Source: CAVVSQ01 sp963848825 (GTDB lineage: Bacteria > Planctomycetota > Planctomycetia > Gemmatales > Gemmataceae). Taken from it: DNA of 64,000 nucleotides. The position numbers were made by a program, and so were the translations under genes. Location: NCBI GenBank assembly GCA_963848825.1, contig CAWKFA010000009.1, positions 868,001-932,000 of the forward strand, given 5' to 3'. This document shows positions 1 through 9,853 of the stretch, one piece after another (within the stretch, counting starts at the first letter, position 1; each line of letters begins with the position of its first letter). The notes below the pieces were generated by a model. The model worked only from the letters and a program-made list of their open reading frames with translations. It had not been told where the DNA came from and ran no database searches.

Positions 1-550
1 GTAACGACGACTGATGCGGCCCGTCAGTGGCGCGATGACTTTGGTCCAGCTTAACTTGAGGGCGGCGGTCTCCTGATTTGCCTTGGCAACTTTTAAATTG
101 CCGGTGGCCTCCGTGCGATCGCCGACGATGCGATCATATTCTTCTTTGCTGACGGCGTTTTTGGGCAATAGCGTTTCCGCGCGAGAAATCCGCCTCGAGC
201 CGCTTGAGGCGACCATCCATTTGCATGACGATGCCTTCCGTCCGGTCGAGTTCCGCCTTGTAAGGACGGGCATCGATTTCGAAGAGCACGTCTCCTTTTT
301 TTACGATGCTTCCTTCCTTGAAATTAAAGACCGTGAGAAAGCCGGTAACGCGTGCCCGAATGTCGACCGAATTGATGGCTTCCATGCGCCCCGGAAAGTC
401 TTCATAGTCGATGACCTTTTCCTTGATAACCGCACTGACCGAAACCTCCGGCGGCGGCGGCGCCTGCCCCTGTCCCTGAGGCTGGCCTTGCGAGGAACCA
501 CAACCCACGAGCGCGGGGGACAAACAAAGAAGGAGTAGCACGTTTTTCAT
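1..550 (-). CDS. RND efflux periplasmic adaptor, AcrA/MexA (HlyD) family; partial
   Basis: Membrane-fusion subunit of an RND drug/solute efflux pump, linking the inner-membrane pump to an outer-membrane channel. The N-terminus is a lipoprotein signal ending in the lipobox ALVGC (Cys about residue 17). A Pro/Gln-rich linker follows, then the first barrel-sandwich half (RARVTGFL, KKGDVLFEID). The frame breaks near 180 in a CGCGCG stretch. In the next frame the alpha-hairpin (VSKEEYDRIVGD) and the second lipoyl half (KVIAPLTGRISRRY) resume, so this is one gene. It runs off the left edge and only about 180 residues are present. It starts 22 nt after the tetR stop on the same strand, so it is probably co-transcribed with and repressed by that regulator. 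The RND pump gene should lie to the left. Confidence 0.9.
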
Positions 551-572
551 CGTCATTTCTCTTGGCTGGTTG

Positions 573-1229
573 TTACGTGGTCTCAAGGGGTCGACGTGCG
601 CGTTCCGTGGCACTCAAGATGCCATGAAAAACCACATCTAAAATGTCCCTGGCCTGATCGGCGAAAGGTTTTTGATTTCCCGTGAAATAATTGGAAAACA
701 TGGTCCCATAGACCGTGTCGGAAAGCACGTCAGTGATGCGCTCAACCGGCATGTCGCGGATGCGCCCTTCGGCAATCAGCTGCCTGTAAAGTGCTTTCCA
801 GGGTTCCACGTTCACTTTGCGGTGCTGAAAATAGGTTGGTTCCTTGCGGTCTTTGAACTGGGCTCGCTCCTGCATCAGGAGTTCGACGAAATCGGGATTT
901 TCAGCGAAAAAGGACAGGAAGGTGCGGATGGCCACCGCGATCCGATCGAGCGGGTCCGATACCGCGGCAATGCTGATGTCGATCTGTTCGCGAAGTTGCC
1001 GCATGACCCGGTCGGCAGCGGCGAGAAAAAGCTCTCGTTTACTGGGAAAATAACGATAGATCGTTCCCTTGCCGACACCGAGCTTGTCGGCCAGCAGTTG
1101 GGTATCCGCATCGGCGTAGCCATGCTCGGCAAAGAGGCGGGCGGCCGCGTCAAGAATTTGTTCGGTACGGCTAGCCCGGAGCACCTCGTCGACAATGCGG
1201 CAGGATTTCTTCGCTGGCGGAGATTTCAT
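573..1229 (-). CDS. TetR/AcrR family transcriptional repressor
   Basis: DNA-binding repressor, probably of the adjacent efflux genes. It is 218 residues, a normal TetR length. A helix-turn-helix occupies roughly residues 20-70 (ILDAAARLFAEHGY, then LADKLGVGKGTIYRYFPSK). The C-terminal part is helical and typical of a ligand-binding or dimerisation domain. I chose the ATG at 1229 because AAAGG lies about 9 nt upstream; the frame stays open to 1271, but that extension contains the operator-like palindrome. It is followed after 22 nt by the efflux adaptor, as in acrR/mexR-type operons where the repressor is the first gene and controls itself. The inducing ligand cannot be read from sequence. Confidence 0.93.
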   Translation of the reverse strand: MKSPPAKKSCRIVDEVLRASRTEQILDAAARLFAEHGYADADTQLLADKLGVGKGTIYRYFPSKRELFLAAADRVMRQLREQIDISIAAVSDPLDRIAVAIRTFLSFFAENPDFVELLMQERAQFKDRKEPTYFQHRKVNVEPWKALYRQLIAEGRIRDMPVERITDVLSDTVYGTMFSNYFTGNQKPFADQARDILDVVFHGILSATERARRPLETT

Positions 1230-1249
1230 TTGGCAAACCTTTACGCGGA

Positions 1250-1265
1250 CGGACTGGTCAGTCCG
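1250..1265. promoter_or_regulatory. Palindromic TetR-type operator upstream of tetR
   Basis: CGGACTG-GT-CAGTCCG forms two 7-bp arms with a 2-nt centre, about 20 nt upstream of the chosen tetR start. Such GACTGACCAGTC-like dyads are typical operators of TetR regulators of efflux pumps. Autorepression is inferred from position. Confidence 0.65.
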
Positions 1266-1412
1266 CTCCATTATTCATAAATGCCGGGCCGATCACAAGA
1301 CCATTTTCTAGGATTAAACGGTTTCCCCGCCTCGGCCGGGTCGCGGTCCTGGGCGGTCATTGTTTTTCCTGGGCCGGTACGTCCAGGTCTGCTGGCGATG
1401 GAGTAGATGCCC

Positions 1413-2291
1413 ATGACGACGACACGAGTTCTCACGCTCCCCAAGTGGCCCACCCGAGCGGCGGATAGCAACAAAGGGACGTACGGGCGCATTCTCATCG
1501 TCGCGGGAAGTACGGGCATGTCGGGGGCGGCGGTGTTGTGTGGCAGCGCGGCGCTGCGCGGCGGCGCGGGCCTGGTCAGAGTGGCGACGCCGCACGCGGT
1601 TGGACCACTCGTGGCGGTTGGCAACCCTTGTTACATGACGCTGCCGCTCGCGCAAGATGCCGGCGGTCAATTCACACCGGCGGCGCTCGCGGAACTGCTG
1701 GACAGAGCACGGGAGAGTGACGTCGTGGCGGTTGGGCCTGGTCTGGGTCGCGGACTGGATATGCCGTCCCTCGTCAGCGCCCTGGTGACGGCGATCGCGG
1801 TTCCCATGGTGCTGGACGCCGACGGCCTCAATGCCTGTGTCGGCCGCATGGAGGTTTTGGAGCAACGCAAGGGAGCGCTTATTATCACGCCGCATCCGGG
1901 AGAATTTGGGCGCTTGCTTGGAATTCCTACGGCACAAGTACAGGCGGCGCGGGAAACGTTGGCGGTGGAATTTGCCCAGAAAACCGGGACGGTTGTCCTT
2001 CTCAAAGGTCACGCGACGATAGTCACCGATGGAAGCAGCGTTTTTGTGAACGAGACAGGCAATCCTGGCATGGCGACGGCCGGCAGCGGCGACGTGCTCA
2101 CTGGTCTGATCGCGGCGCTTTTGGGCCAAGGGCTGGCGCCCTTCGCGGCAGCCCAGCTGGGTGCGAACATTCACGGGTTGGCCGGAGATCTGGCCGTCGC
2201 GGATTTAGGCGAGGAAGGCCTCATTGCCACCGATCTGGTGGCCTACTTGCCGAAAGCCATCCTTAAAATACCACGCCAATCGAGAAGGTGA
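1413..2291 (+). CDS. nnrD: ADP/ATP-dependent (S)-NAD(P)H-hydrate dehydratase (YjeF C-terminal type)
   Basis: Repairs damaged NAD(P)HX to NAD(P)H using a nucleotide; cytoplasmic metabolite-repair enzyme. It is 292 residues and corresponds to the YjeF C-terminal carbohydrate-kinase fold without the epimerase half. Visible landmarks are GTYGRILIVAGSTGMSGAA near the N-terminus, VAVGPGLGRG, VLDADGLNA, ITPHPGEF, LLKGHATIV and the anion-hole/catalytic block MATAGSGDVLTG. The ATG at 1413 is preferred over 1407 because GGAG sits 9 nt upstream. The 3' end overlaps the convergent beta-barrel gene by 29 bp. An epimerase partner (NnrE) is not seen in this window. Confidence 0.95.
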   Translation: MTTTRVLTLPKWPTRAADSNKGTYGRILIVAGSTGMSGAAVLCGSAALRGGAGLVRVATPHAVGPLVAVGNPCYMTLPLAQDAGGQFTPAALAELLDRARESDVVAVGPGLGRGLDMPSLVSALVTAIAVPMVLDADGLNACVGRMEVLEQRKGALIITPHPGEFGRLLGIPTAQVQAARETLAVEFAQKTGTVVLLKGHATIVTDGSSVFVNETGNPGMATAGSGDVLTGLIAALLGQGLAPFAAAQLGANIHGLAGDLAVADLGEEGLIATDLVAYLPKAILKIPRQSRR

Positions 2292-3444
2292 CGCCATGCA
2301 ACAGCCGATTAACAGGGCTCCACGTGGGGTCGATCGTGCCGTAATTGAAATCGATGGGAGTAGGCGAGGCATAGGTATTGAAGAACGCGAAGAAATCGTA
2401 GCCCACTTTGAACTGAATTGCTTCCCAGGGAAACCAGATCAAGTCAACTCGGCCTTCCAGGCCCGGCGACAGCGCGGCCAGATTGCGGGAACGCGTCGCT
2501 TCGGTCGAACGGTCGCCCAAAACGTAGCCCGCCCGACCTTTTACCATATCCAGGTAAAGTGAGGCTTCCAGGTCAATACTGATGGAGAACGCTCCGATGG
2601 GAGTGTCGCCCAGGAACCATTCGTTGCCCATGCCCAGGCCAACGCCATAGAGCCGGTTCGAGGTAATATTGTGGTAGTCGGCGATGGTGCCGTTGTTGGA
2701 CAGGCCATTCTGGTCGGCATCGACCGTGCGCCAGCTAAATTTGTCGTACAAGGTGTGCGCGCGCGGGCCGATAAGGCCGTAGTTGCGATAGCTGTCGGTT
2801 TGCCAAACCGGCACCCGCATCGTGAAATCGACCATGTCGAAGCGTTGCACATAGCCGATAGTCTGCAGTGAGGCCGCGTTCCAGATGCCGAAAGTGGCGC
2901 CCGGGTTGCCGGCATTGGGTCCGCCGAGGTTGAAGGCATTGCCCGCGTAATTGATCGGGAAGTTGAACACGGGCGAAAAAAGGAAGGTTTCTTCCAGGTT
3001 GGTGCCAGTTTTTAGGCCTGGAGGAGCGAGCGATGCCGTGGCGGAATAACGGGCATCGGCCAGATGGTACCAGTTGAGCTGCAGTGCGGTGCCCGATTCA
3101 AAGCGATAACCCAGGCTCAAATTAAATCCCGGCTGCCACGTCCCCGGTCCTTGCAATTGATTGACATTGAGTGCGTCGGAGTGGCTGCCGACAAAGGTGC
3201 CCGGCGTGCCGGTGACCGAGCCATCGACGTCGACGAACCCGCGGAAGGCCACGGTTTGACTGGCCAGAGGTCGCCCCTCGCGCCAGTAAAGGCCCTGGAT
3301 GCCGCCGTAGATGCCGCCACTCTCATAGCGTGGATGGCTTAATGGGCCGGTAAAATCCACAGGTGGCACATCTTGCGCCCGGCTGATCGTCGGCGCCAGC
3401 AGCAACGCTCCCACCAGGAACAGCCAGCTGATTCGCTTTCGCAT
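2263..3444 (-). CDS. Predicted outer-membrane beta-barrel protein, BBP7-like (planctomycete)
   Basis: Secreted 393-residue protein. A signal peptide (MRKRISWLFLVGALLLAP, cleavage after SRAQ) precedes alternating amphipathic strands rich in Gly, Tyr, Trp and Asn, with aromatic-rich turns such as GFNLSLGYRF and IGVVF at the very C-terminus. This looks like the planctomycete BBP7-type porin family. The role would be an outer-membrane barrel or channel; cargo is unknown. The ATG at 3444 is chosen because AGGAG lies 9 nt upstream, whereas the ATG at 3453 directly abuts it. The frame is intact. Its 3' end overlaps the convergent nnrD gene. Confidence 0.75.
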   Translation of the reverse strand: MRKRISWLFLVGALLLAPTISRAQDVPPVDFTGPLSHPRYESGGIYGGIQGLYWREGRPLASQTVAFRGFVDVDGSVTGTPGTFVGSHSDALNVNQLQGPGTWQPGFNLSLGYRFESGTALQLNWYHLADARYSATASLAPPGLKTGTNLEETFLFSPVFNFPINYAGNAFNLGGPNAGNPGATFGIWNAASLQTIGYVQRFDMVDFTMRVPVWQTDSYRNYGLIGPRAHTLYDKFSWRTVDADQNGLSNNGTIADYHNITSNRLYGVGLGMGNEWFLGDTPIGAFSISIDLEASLYLDMVKGRAGYVLGDRSTEATRSRNLAALSPGLEGRVDLIWFPWEAIQFKVGYDFFAFFNTYASPTPIDFNYGTIDPTWSPVNRLLHGVTFSIGVVF

Positions 3445-3823
3445 GACCCGCATCTCCTGCTTGACGAAGGCGCTTGAGCCCCCGAAACTCCGTCACGTGC
3501 CAGGCGGTTGCATTCCCCCTGTAACCCCTGGCGGGCGCGTGGTATTTCAAACCGAAAATCAATGGAATGGGACGCGGATAATAGCGGCCGGCCCGGGTCT
3601 GTCAAGTCGAAATCACCGGCAAAAGGGGTGGCAACTTGCACAATCTTCGCGGGATTCGCTTGACAAAGGGGTGGAATACCCTTCATGATAGACTTGCAAA
3701 TATGCCTGGAAGGTGCATCCGGGTATGTTTACGTTCAGATTCTACGGGAAGAATTGGTGCCAAGGCCAGCGTGGCATTTTCCATGGAAGGCCATAGGCTT
3801 CTCTTTTTGGCATCGGAGGTAAA
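3445..3823. promoter_or_regulatory. Divergent intergenic region, promoter for the Gly-rich gene
   Basis: 379 bp without a convincing gene, between the divergent barrel gene and the Gly-rich gene. On the + strand a perfect -35 hexamer TTGACA lies at 3660-3665, with a weaker -10 (CATGAT/TGATAG) about 18-20 nt further on. GGAGG lies a few nt before the start at 3824. No other structure was recognised. Confidence 0.45.
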
Positions 3824-4616
3824 ATGTTGATTTCCGTTCGGCTCACCCGTCGTGTTGGCGGCCTGGCAATGGCCATTGTTTTAGCGAGTAGCAACAATCT
3901 GCTTGCTCAATTTGCCAATCCCCTCCCAGCGACGCAAACTCCCCGCGGGTTTCGCGGCTTTATGCCCGTCTCGCCGGGCACTCCTGCCACGGACAATACC
4001 GGAATAGGGCTGCCAACTCCCAAGAACCTTTCTTCGACAGGAAGCGGTACTGGCGGCACCGCTTTGGGGCGCTGCCCGGCTCTAGTGCCACGCTGAGTAC
4101 TAGCCAGCAAAGTGCCGGGGTCTTGGGCGCTTTGGGTGGCTCGGCCAGCAGTACGCTCAGTGTAAGCGCCACTAGCCCAATTCTTGGCTTCGGCGGCTTA
4201 TACCCGCAAATCAGCGGGGGTGCGCTGGGGGTCATGCCATTACACCCATTATCGGCTTGCCGACCCAGGGCGGGTATATCGGCACTTATGGTTGGCCACC
4301 ACAAGTGGCGACCAGTGGTATTGGCGGTTTTAGCGGCGGCCAAATTGGCCAGATTGGTCAAATCGGCGGTCAGATCGGCCAAATTGGTGGCCAGATCGGA
4401 CAAATCGGCGGTCAAATCGGCCAAATTGGTCAAATCGGTGGGCAGATCGGTCAGATTGGCGGCCAGATTGGTCAAATCGGCGGCCAGATCGGTCTTGGCG
4501 GTGGAATTGGTGGTGGCCAGATTGGTATTGGCGGCCAAATCGGCGGCGGTCAATTCGGCGTTGGCGGTAAGTTCGGCGCCGGCGGTGGTGGCTTTGGCAC
4601 ACGCTACGGCCTATGA
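3824..4616 (+). CDS. Secreted Gly/Ile/Gln-rich repeat protein
   Basis: Not a recognised family. The signal peptide (about residues 1-28, ending NNLLAQ) is followed by a Pro/Gly/Thr-rich region and then a long tandem array of GGQIGQI-type units (nucleotides about 4330-4590), ending in Gly-rich sequence. The frame breaks near 4067 (a GGGGCGC run) and near 4226 (GCGC then five Gs). After one-base correction it reads continuously from TALGALPGSSATL through ITPIIGLPTQGG into the repeats, about 264 residues. GGAGG precedes the start. Its stop overlaps the next start (ATGA), so the pair is probably translationally coupled. A cell-surface or fibrous structural role is only inference. Confidence 0.7.
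4330..4590 (+). repeat. In-frame tandem repeat coding for (G)GQIGQI units
   Basis: Imperfect 9-18 nt units of the type GGCCAAATTGG / GGTCAGATCGG repeat across about 260 bp and stay in frame, encoding Gly-Gln-Ile motifs. It is a coding minisatellite inside the Gly-rich gene and likely to vary in length between strains. Confidence 0.8.
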
Positions 4617-6099
4617 GTCGACTGGCGCCAGCAGCCACTTCCTGGCTGCCTACGGACGCGTGGGTTCGTTTGCTACTCGTGCCGGCCCTGGTGTTTATCG
4701 CCATGGCCGGCAACTCTTCCTACCTCGCCGACTTTTGGCATCACCTCGCACGCGGCAAGATCATTGTCACCGAAGGCCGCCTCCTTAACCACGACGTTTT
4801 CACATTCACCGTTCCAGGTGAGACGTTTCAGGACGTCAACTGGCTTTCTCAAGTCATCTACTATCTGCTCTATCGCAAGGGCGGCCTGGCGCTCGTGCGA
4901 GTTGCCAACGCTCTGGTCATGGCCATGGCCCTGGGCTTGCTAGTCGTCGAGTGTAGCCGGGTGTCGGGTTCGCTCCTGGCCGCCATGATCATTGGCATCG
5001 GTACGTTTCTTGGCCTTTGGCAGGTTCTGACCATCCGGCCACAAACGTTTTCCCTTTTCCTGTTCGTGCTGTTGTTTTGCGTGCTGGAGCGCAGCGCGCC
5101 AGACCATGGCTGCTGGCTATTCCGCCGATCGTGACGGCGCTGTGGGCCAACCTACACGGAGCCTTTCCGGCGGGACTGATGCTCGTCGGCTGCTTTTGGG
5201 TGGCAGCGGCTGGGCGTGCCTGGCGACAGGGAACATGGCGACGCGATCGCCAGGCCTGGCGATTGGCGGCCTGCCTGGCCCTGAGTCTATTGGCAACGCT
5301 CCTCAACCCCTACGGTTGGCGGATTTATCAGTATGTCGGCCTGACATCCAATCGGGCTGCCGAGCGGCGTATTGATGAGTGGCTGCCGCCCAGCCTGGAT
5401 CAGGCGATTGGCATCGCGTTTTTTCTCTCGCTCCTGGTGTTGGTGCTCCTGCTGGCGATCAACTGGCGCCGGCACCTTTACCGGCCGCGCTTGCTGGATA
5501 TGGTCCTCGTGCTCTGTTTTTTACCCTTGGCGGCCGGTTCCGTCCGCATGGTCGCCTGGTGGCTGCTGGCAACAGCCCCACTCGCGACCCTACTGTTGGC
5601 GAGATTGTTGCCGGTTGTCCAAAAGCCGGAAAACAAACCGACTGCTGGCGCGGCTTTGACCTGCGCGGCCCTGGTGCTGCTGGCCGTCTTTAGCGTGCCC
5701 GGTTTGCAGGCCTACAATCCTCTGCTGGCATTCAGGCCCAAGGATCGTGTTGAAGATGATCTGGACGCCGTACTCCAGCGCGTGTCCGCGCATCCGGGCA
5801 CGGGCCGTATCTTTACGCGCTTTGAATGGGGCGATTACTTCACCTGGGCGGCCGACCAGCGCTTCACGGTTTTCATGGATGGCCGCATTGAAATCTTTCC
5901 CGACCAGGTTTGGAAGGAATATGAAAGCATAACGCGGGGACAGGACTGGCAGCGCCTGCTCGATACCTACCATGTCGATGCCTTGGTGCTGGACAGCGAT
6001 TACCATGCGCGTACAGGTTTGCTGGAGAAAGTAAAAGCCTCGCCCGCCTGGGTACACACCTTTGAAAGCAACACCGCCCAGCTCTACCTACGCAAATGA
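4613..6099 (+). CDS. Polytopic membrane protein, GT-C glycosyltransferase-like
   Basis: Integral membrane protein of about 495 residues with roughly ten hydrophobic segments. After the first membrane helix there is a loop with WHHLARGKII and HDVFTF, and later LTIRPQTFSLF and TALWANLHGAF. This arrangement is typical of GT-C/PMT-like mannosyltransferase relatives annotated as hypothetical in planctomycetes. The C-terminal soluble tail contains FTRFEWGDYFTWA and MDGRIEIFPD. The frame breaks near 5095 in GCAGCGCGCC; both halves match one protein. The start codon overlaps the Gly-rich gene stop (ATGA). A role in glycosylating its coupled neighbour is inference. Confidence 0.7.
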
Positions 6100-6110
6100 G
6101 GGCCGCCAAG

Positions 6111-7485
6111 TCATTTCTTGGTTGGCGCCGCGTCGGCGTTCCAAATCTTCACGGTGCCATCGATGCTCGCTGACGCCAACAAGTGGCTATCGGGACTAAA
6201 GCACAAGGCGGTGACCGTCCCCTGATGCGCCTTGATGGTGAATAGTTCCTTGCTCGTGCGCATGTCCCATATCTTTATGGTCTGGTCCCAGCCGCCGGTT
6301 GCGAGCTTGCTGCCATCCGCGTTGTATGCCAGTGCCCAGACGCCATCGTGGGCCTTCAGCTCGCCCACCTCCTGCGCGGTTCCCGTGTCATATATTTTGA
6401 CGACCCCCTCCAGATTGCCCGCGCACAGCCTGGTATCGTCTGGGCTGAAGGCGACACACGTGAACGGCCGGCCAAATTCTTTGGGCTCGTCCTTTTTCAT
6501 GTCTTTCTTGGCGGCATCCTTTTTCCCGCCGGCCTTCTTTCCTTTCACGGCCTCTTTCTTGTCATCCTTTTTCGCCTCCTCCTTGGGCTCGTCCTTCTTG
6601 GCTCCTCCTTTTGACTTCCTTGTCTTCCTTCGGCGTGTCGGCGCTTTCCTTGGTCGCCTTGGCGTCCAGCTTCGGGTTGGCGGGCACTGCTTTGAACGTC
6701 GTCACGTTTTCCCCGGTCGCCGCATCCCAGATACGCACGGTTTTGTCGGCCCCGGCCGTGGCCAGCTTCTTGCCGTCACTGGAAAATGCCACCGCCTCCA
6801 CGGCATCGGTATGTCCCTTCAAGGTCTGAACGTCTTTGCCAGTGGCGAGCTCCCAGATTTTGACGGTTTGATCCGCGCTGGCGCTGGCGAGGTATTTCCC
6901 GTCTTTGGAGACCGCCAACCCCTCAATGCTGTCGCCGTGGCCCTTGATGACGCGGACTTCTTTCCCGGCTTTGATGTCCCAGATTTTGATCTCACCTTCC
7001 CAGGCTTTTTTCTCTTTGTTCCATTTGCCCGTCGAGGATGCTACCTTGGCCGATTTCTCCAGGAAGATCAGCCCCTTGATGTTTTCCGGACTGCCTTTGA
7101 GTGTCGATATTTCCTGGCCGGTTTGCATGTCCCATATTTTCACCGTGCGGTCGCGACTGGCGCTGGCCAAGTATTTGCCGTCGCCGCTGATCACAAGCAC
7201 GTTGATCCAATCGCCGTGGCCTTTCAATTCCTTTACGGGCACGTCGGCAACGAAGGGCTCTTTCTTGGGTTCCTCTTTCTTTTCCTCCGTTTTTGGGGCG
7301 TCCTTGTTAGGGGCGCTATCCTTGACGTCGTTCTTTTGGCTTGCTTCCTTGGCCGCGTCGTCCTTGGAAGCTTCCTTTTTGGGAGTTTCGTCCTTTTTGG
7401 GCGCCTGGGCACCTACGGGCAAACCGCACCAGGTGGCGGTTAAAAACAGCAAGACAGTGCTAACTGAAAAAAATCGACGGCTCAC
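6111..7485 (-). CDS. Secreted WD40 beta-propeller protein with a charged linker
   Basis: The signal peptide (MSRRFFSVSTVLLFLTATW, ending VGAQA) is followed by a Lys/Glu/Asp-rich stretch and WD40 repeats. I count four before and three after an internal Lys/Glu-rich linker: blades ending in KIWD, KIWD, KIWE, RIWD, then KIYD, KIWD and KIWN. Together these make one seven-bladed propeller carrying a charged insertion of roughly 60 residues between blades 4 and 5. The frame breaks near 6605 at AAAAGGAGGAG in that linker; the corrected reading GGAKKDEPKEEAKKD continues directly. It should be exported and act as a protein-binding scaffold; the partner is unknown. The downstream gene is convergent. 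Confidence 0.85.
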
Positions 7486-7678
7486 GATGTTGTCCTCACG
7501 CCCATGGAGAGATTGAAGACCTGCGATTGTCGCACACGGGCGCCAGAGGTCAAGCGTTTTGCGCGAGTCAGCGGGCGCCGGGTCATGACTCCCGCGCGCG
7601 CGGCTTCACGAATGCCCGGCCATTTTCTATGTTGACCTTGGGTTGCGCACCGGTTTTTTTTTGCAAAGAAAGATGCTC

Positions 7679-9774
7679 ATGCCTCTCGATGCTTACGCTC
7701 CTTGCCCCTGCGGTAGCGGCAAAAAGTTCAAGTGGTGTTGCCAGCCAATCCACGTTGAAATCGACAAGGCCTTTCAGCAGGAAGCCGCGGGGCAGGTGGA
7801 AGCGGCCCTGGTCACCATCGAGAAGGTGACCGTCGATCATCCCACCAATCCCGAGGCCTGGGGCCGCCGCGCCGAACTGCTCTACAATGCGGGCCGCGCC
7901 GAGGATGCTGAGAACTCCCTCCAAAAAGCCTTCGATATTAGCGCGAATTATCCGTTCGGCTATCTCCTGCGCGGCAGTTTTCGCCGGGCGGAGGGAGAAT
8001 TGCCGGGCGCCCTGTTGTTGTTCCGCAAGGCCGCCGAACATTATGATCCGGAAGCGACCAATCTGCTGGGCCAGATCTACGCGTTGATATTCGATTGCGA
8101 GATGAAGCTAAACCACCCGGTGGCGGCCCGCGCGGCCGGGCAGCTGGCCCTCCGCTACGATCCCACGGCGGAGGATTTGCAAAAAGGGTTCAAGGCGATT
8201 TTCGGGCCGGAAAACCCGAACCTCATCAAGGCCGCCAAAAAGGAATACAAGTATCAGTCGCCCGCGGGTCCAAACGCGGCGCCCGGCTCCGCCTGGGCAG
8301 CCGCCTTGGCAGGAGCGAGTACGGGCAAGTTGGTGGATGCGGCCAGGGCTTTTGAAAAGCTCACGCAAGCGGATGCGAATGACGCGCCAGCCTGGTACAA
8401 CCTTGCCCTGACGCAATCCTGGCTTGGCAATGGCGCCGGGGCGGTGGCCTCGCTCGAAAAGTATGTGGCCCTGGAGGCGGATGAACAGCGCGCCGCCGAT
8501 GCCTGGACGCTGGCCGAAGTCCTCCGCCTGGGTCAGGGCATGGAGGAGTCGGCCGACCATGTCCAATACTCCATCATTGTTCCCCTGGCAAACCCCCAGG
8601 CGTTTGTGGAAGTGCTTGGCAAGGTCGATCAGGAAGGCCTTTTGGCCGCGGTGCAAGTCAATCAGGAAGAAGGCGTGCTAACGGCGGTTGTCCTGGAAAA
8701 GCCGCCCCCCGCCCTGACCCCGGAGCTGGAGGCCAAACAAGCCCCGACGCTCGGCGCTTATATGACCCTGATGGGCAACATCCTGCGCCTGTGGAACAAC
8801 GTCAAGGAACCGCTCGATCGCGTTCAACAAATGTTCAAGGAGCGCGCCGGCGCGGCGATGACCGAAGGGTACGCGATGCGCGGTCCCGCCCGGTTTTTCG
8901 ATGTCTTTTCCGAATGTCTTATTTTTCCCCGTTTCACGACCGATGCCGAGATCGAGCCGCGCATGCGGCGCAGATGGAAAAGTTCTTCGAAGAGACCTGG
9001 ATTCACCGGCCCCTGAAGTCCCTGGGTCAGGTTCCTCCCATCGACGCCGCCGGCTCGGCGACATTACGTAAGAAATTGCGTGGCATCCTTCAGTTTCTCC
9101 AGGAGTGCCTGGAGCTCACCAAGTTGCCGTATGATTTCGACCGCTTGCTGCGCAAACTTAATCTGCTCGCCGGAGCACCCGCACTGGCGGCGCCCGCCGC
9201 GACCGCGCGGGATATCGGCGCCATGGGGGCGCCCGAGCTGGCCGGGCTGCCGGTCGAGTCGTTAAGCGACACCGAGCTGGATGATGCTTTTGTGGCCGCC
9301 CTGAGGCTGGATGCGCGGGAGTTGGCCGGTAAGTTCGCCGCCGCGCTCACGTCACGGCCCGCGCACGCCGACAAGCCGGACCGTTTTCCTCTCTTTAACC
9401 ACCTGATCAGCCTGGCACAGGCGCAGAGTGATTGGACCGCCGCTCAGGACCACATCAACCAGGGCGAAAAAGACGATTGCGAGCACAATGAGGGCCGGCG
9501 CCGCAACGACTACGAATTGCGACGTGGCCAGATCCTCATCAAGGCAGGCGAGGTGAACCAGGCCATCGATGTCTTCGACCGCTTGATTGCCCGCGTTCCG
9601 GGCGAACTCAAGGTGCGTGGCGCCGCCACCGAGGCCCTGCTGGCCGGCAAGCAAGCGGGCAAGGCGCTCGCATACGCGGAGGCAGGCCTGGCCGAGGCCC
9701 GCAAGCAAAACCACCGCGATTCCGAGGGCTATTTCATGGAGCTGGCAGCCGCCGCCAAAAAGCAAGGCGGCTGA
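7679..9774 (+). CDS. SEC-C zinc-motif protein with TPR repeats
   Basis: Cytoplasmic protein of about 700 residues. A SEC-C zinc-binding motif (CPCGSGKKFKWCC) stands at residues 8-20, at the N-terminus rather than the usual C-terminal SecA position. It is followed by TPR-like helical repeats (AEALLYNAGRAEDAENSLQK type, and again WYNLALTQSWLGNGAGAVASLEK). The frame breaks near 8957 in GAGCCGCGCATGC; the second part (MEKFFEETWIHRPLKSLGQ onward) has further TPR-like repeats in its last 150 residues. The ATG at 7679 places the motif next to the start; 7673 is equally possible. The exact role is unknown; SEC-C motifs bind zinc and often mediate contact with SecB or ribosome-linked partners. Confidence 0.8.
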
Positions 9775-9853
9775 TTGGCAACTAGGCAGCCTACATCATG
9801 AGGGGCAGAGGCGAGTTAATTAGTGACGGGAACCCGATTCTCGCCCTTGCCCC

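Noticed and set aside
4330..4590. Regular repeats that might suggest a CRISPR array
   Set aside because: The units are short, contiguous and in frame, without spacers, and encode a Gly-Gln-Ile repeat protein.
6232..7443. A 403-codon + strand ORF opposite the WD40 gene
   Set aside because: Low-complexity Phe/Leu/Gly reading of the antisense of Lys/Glu-rich and WD40 repeats; no independent evidence.
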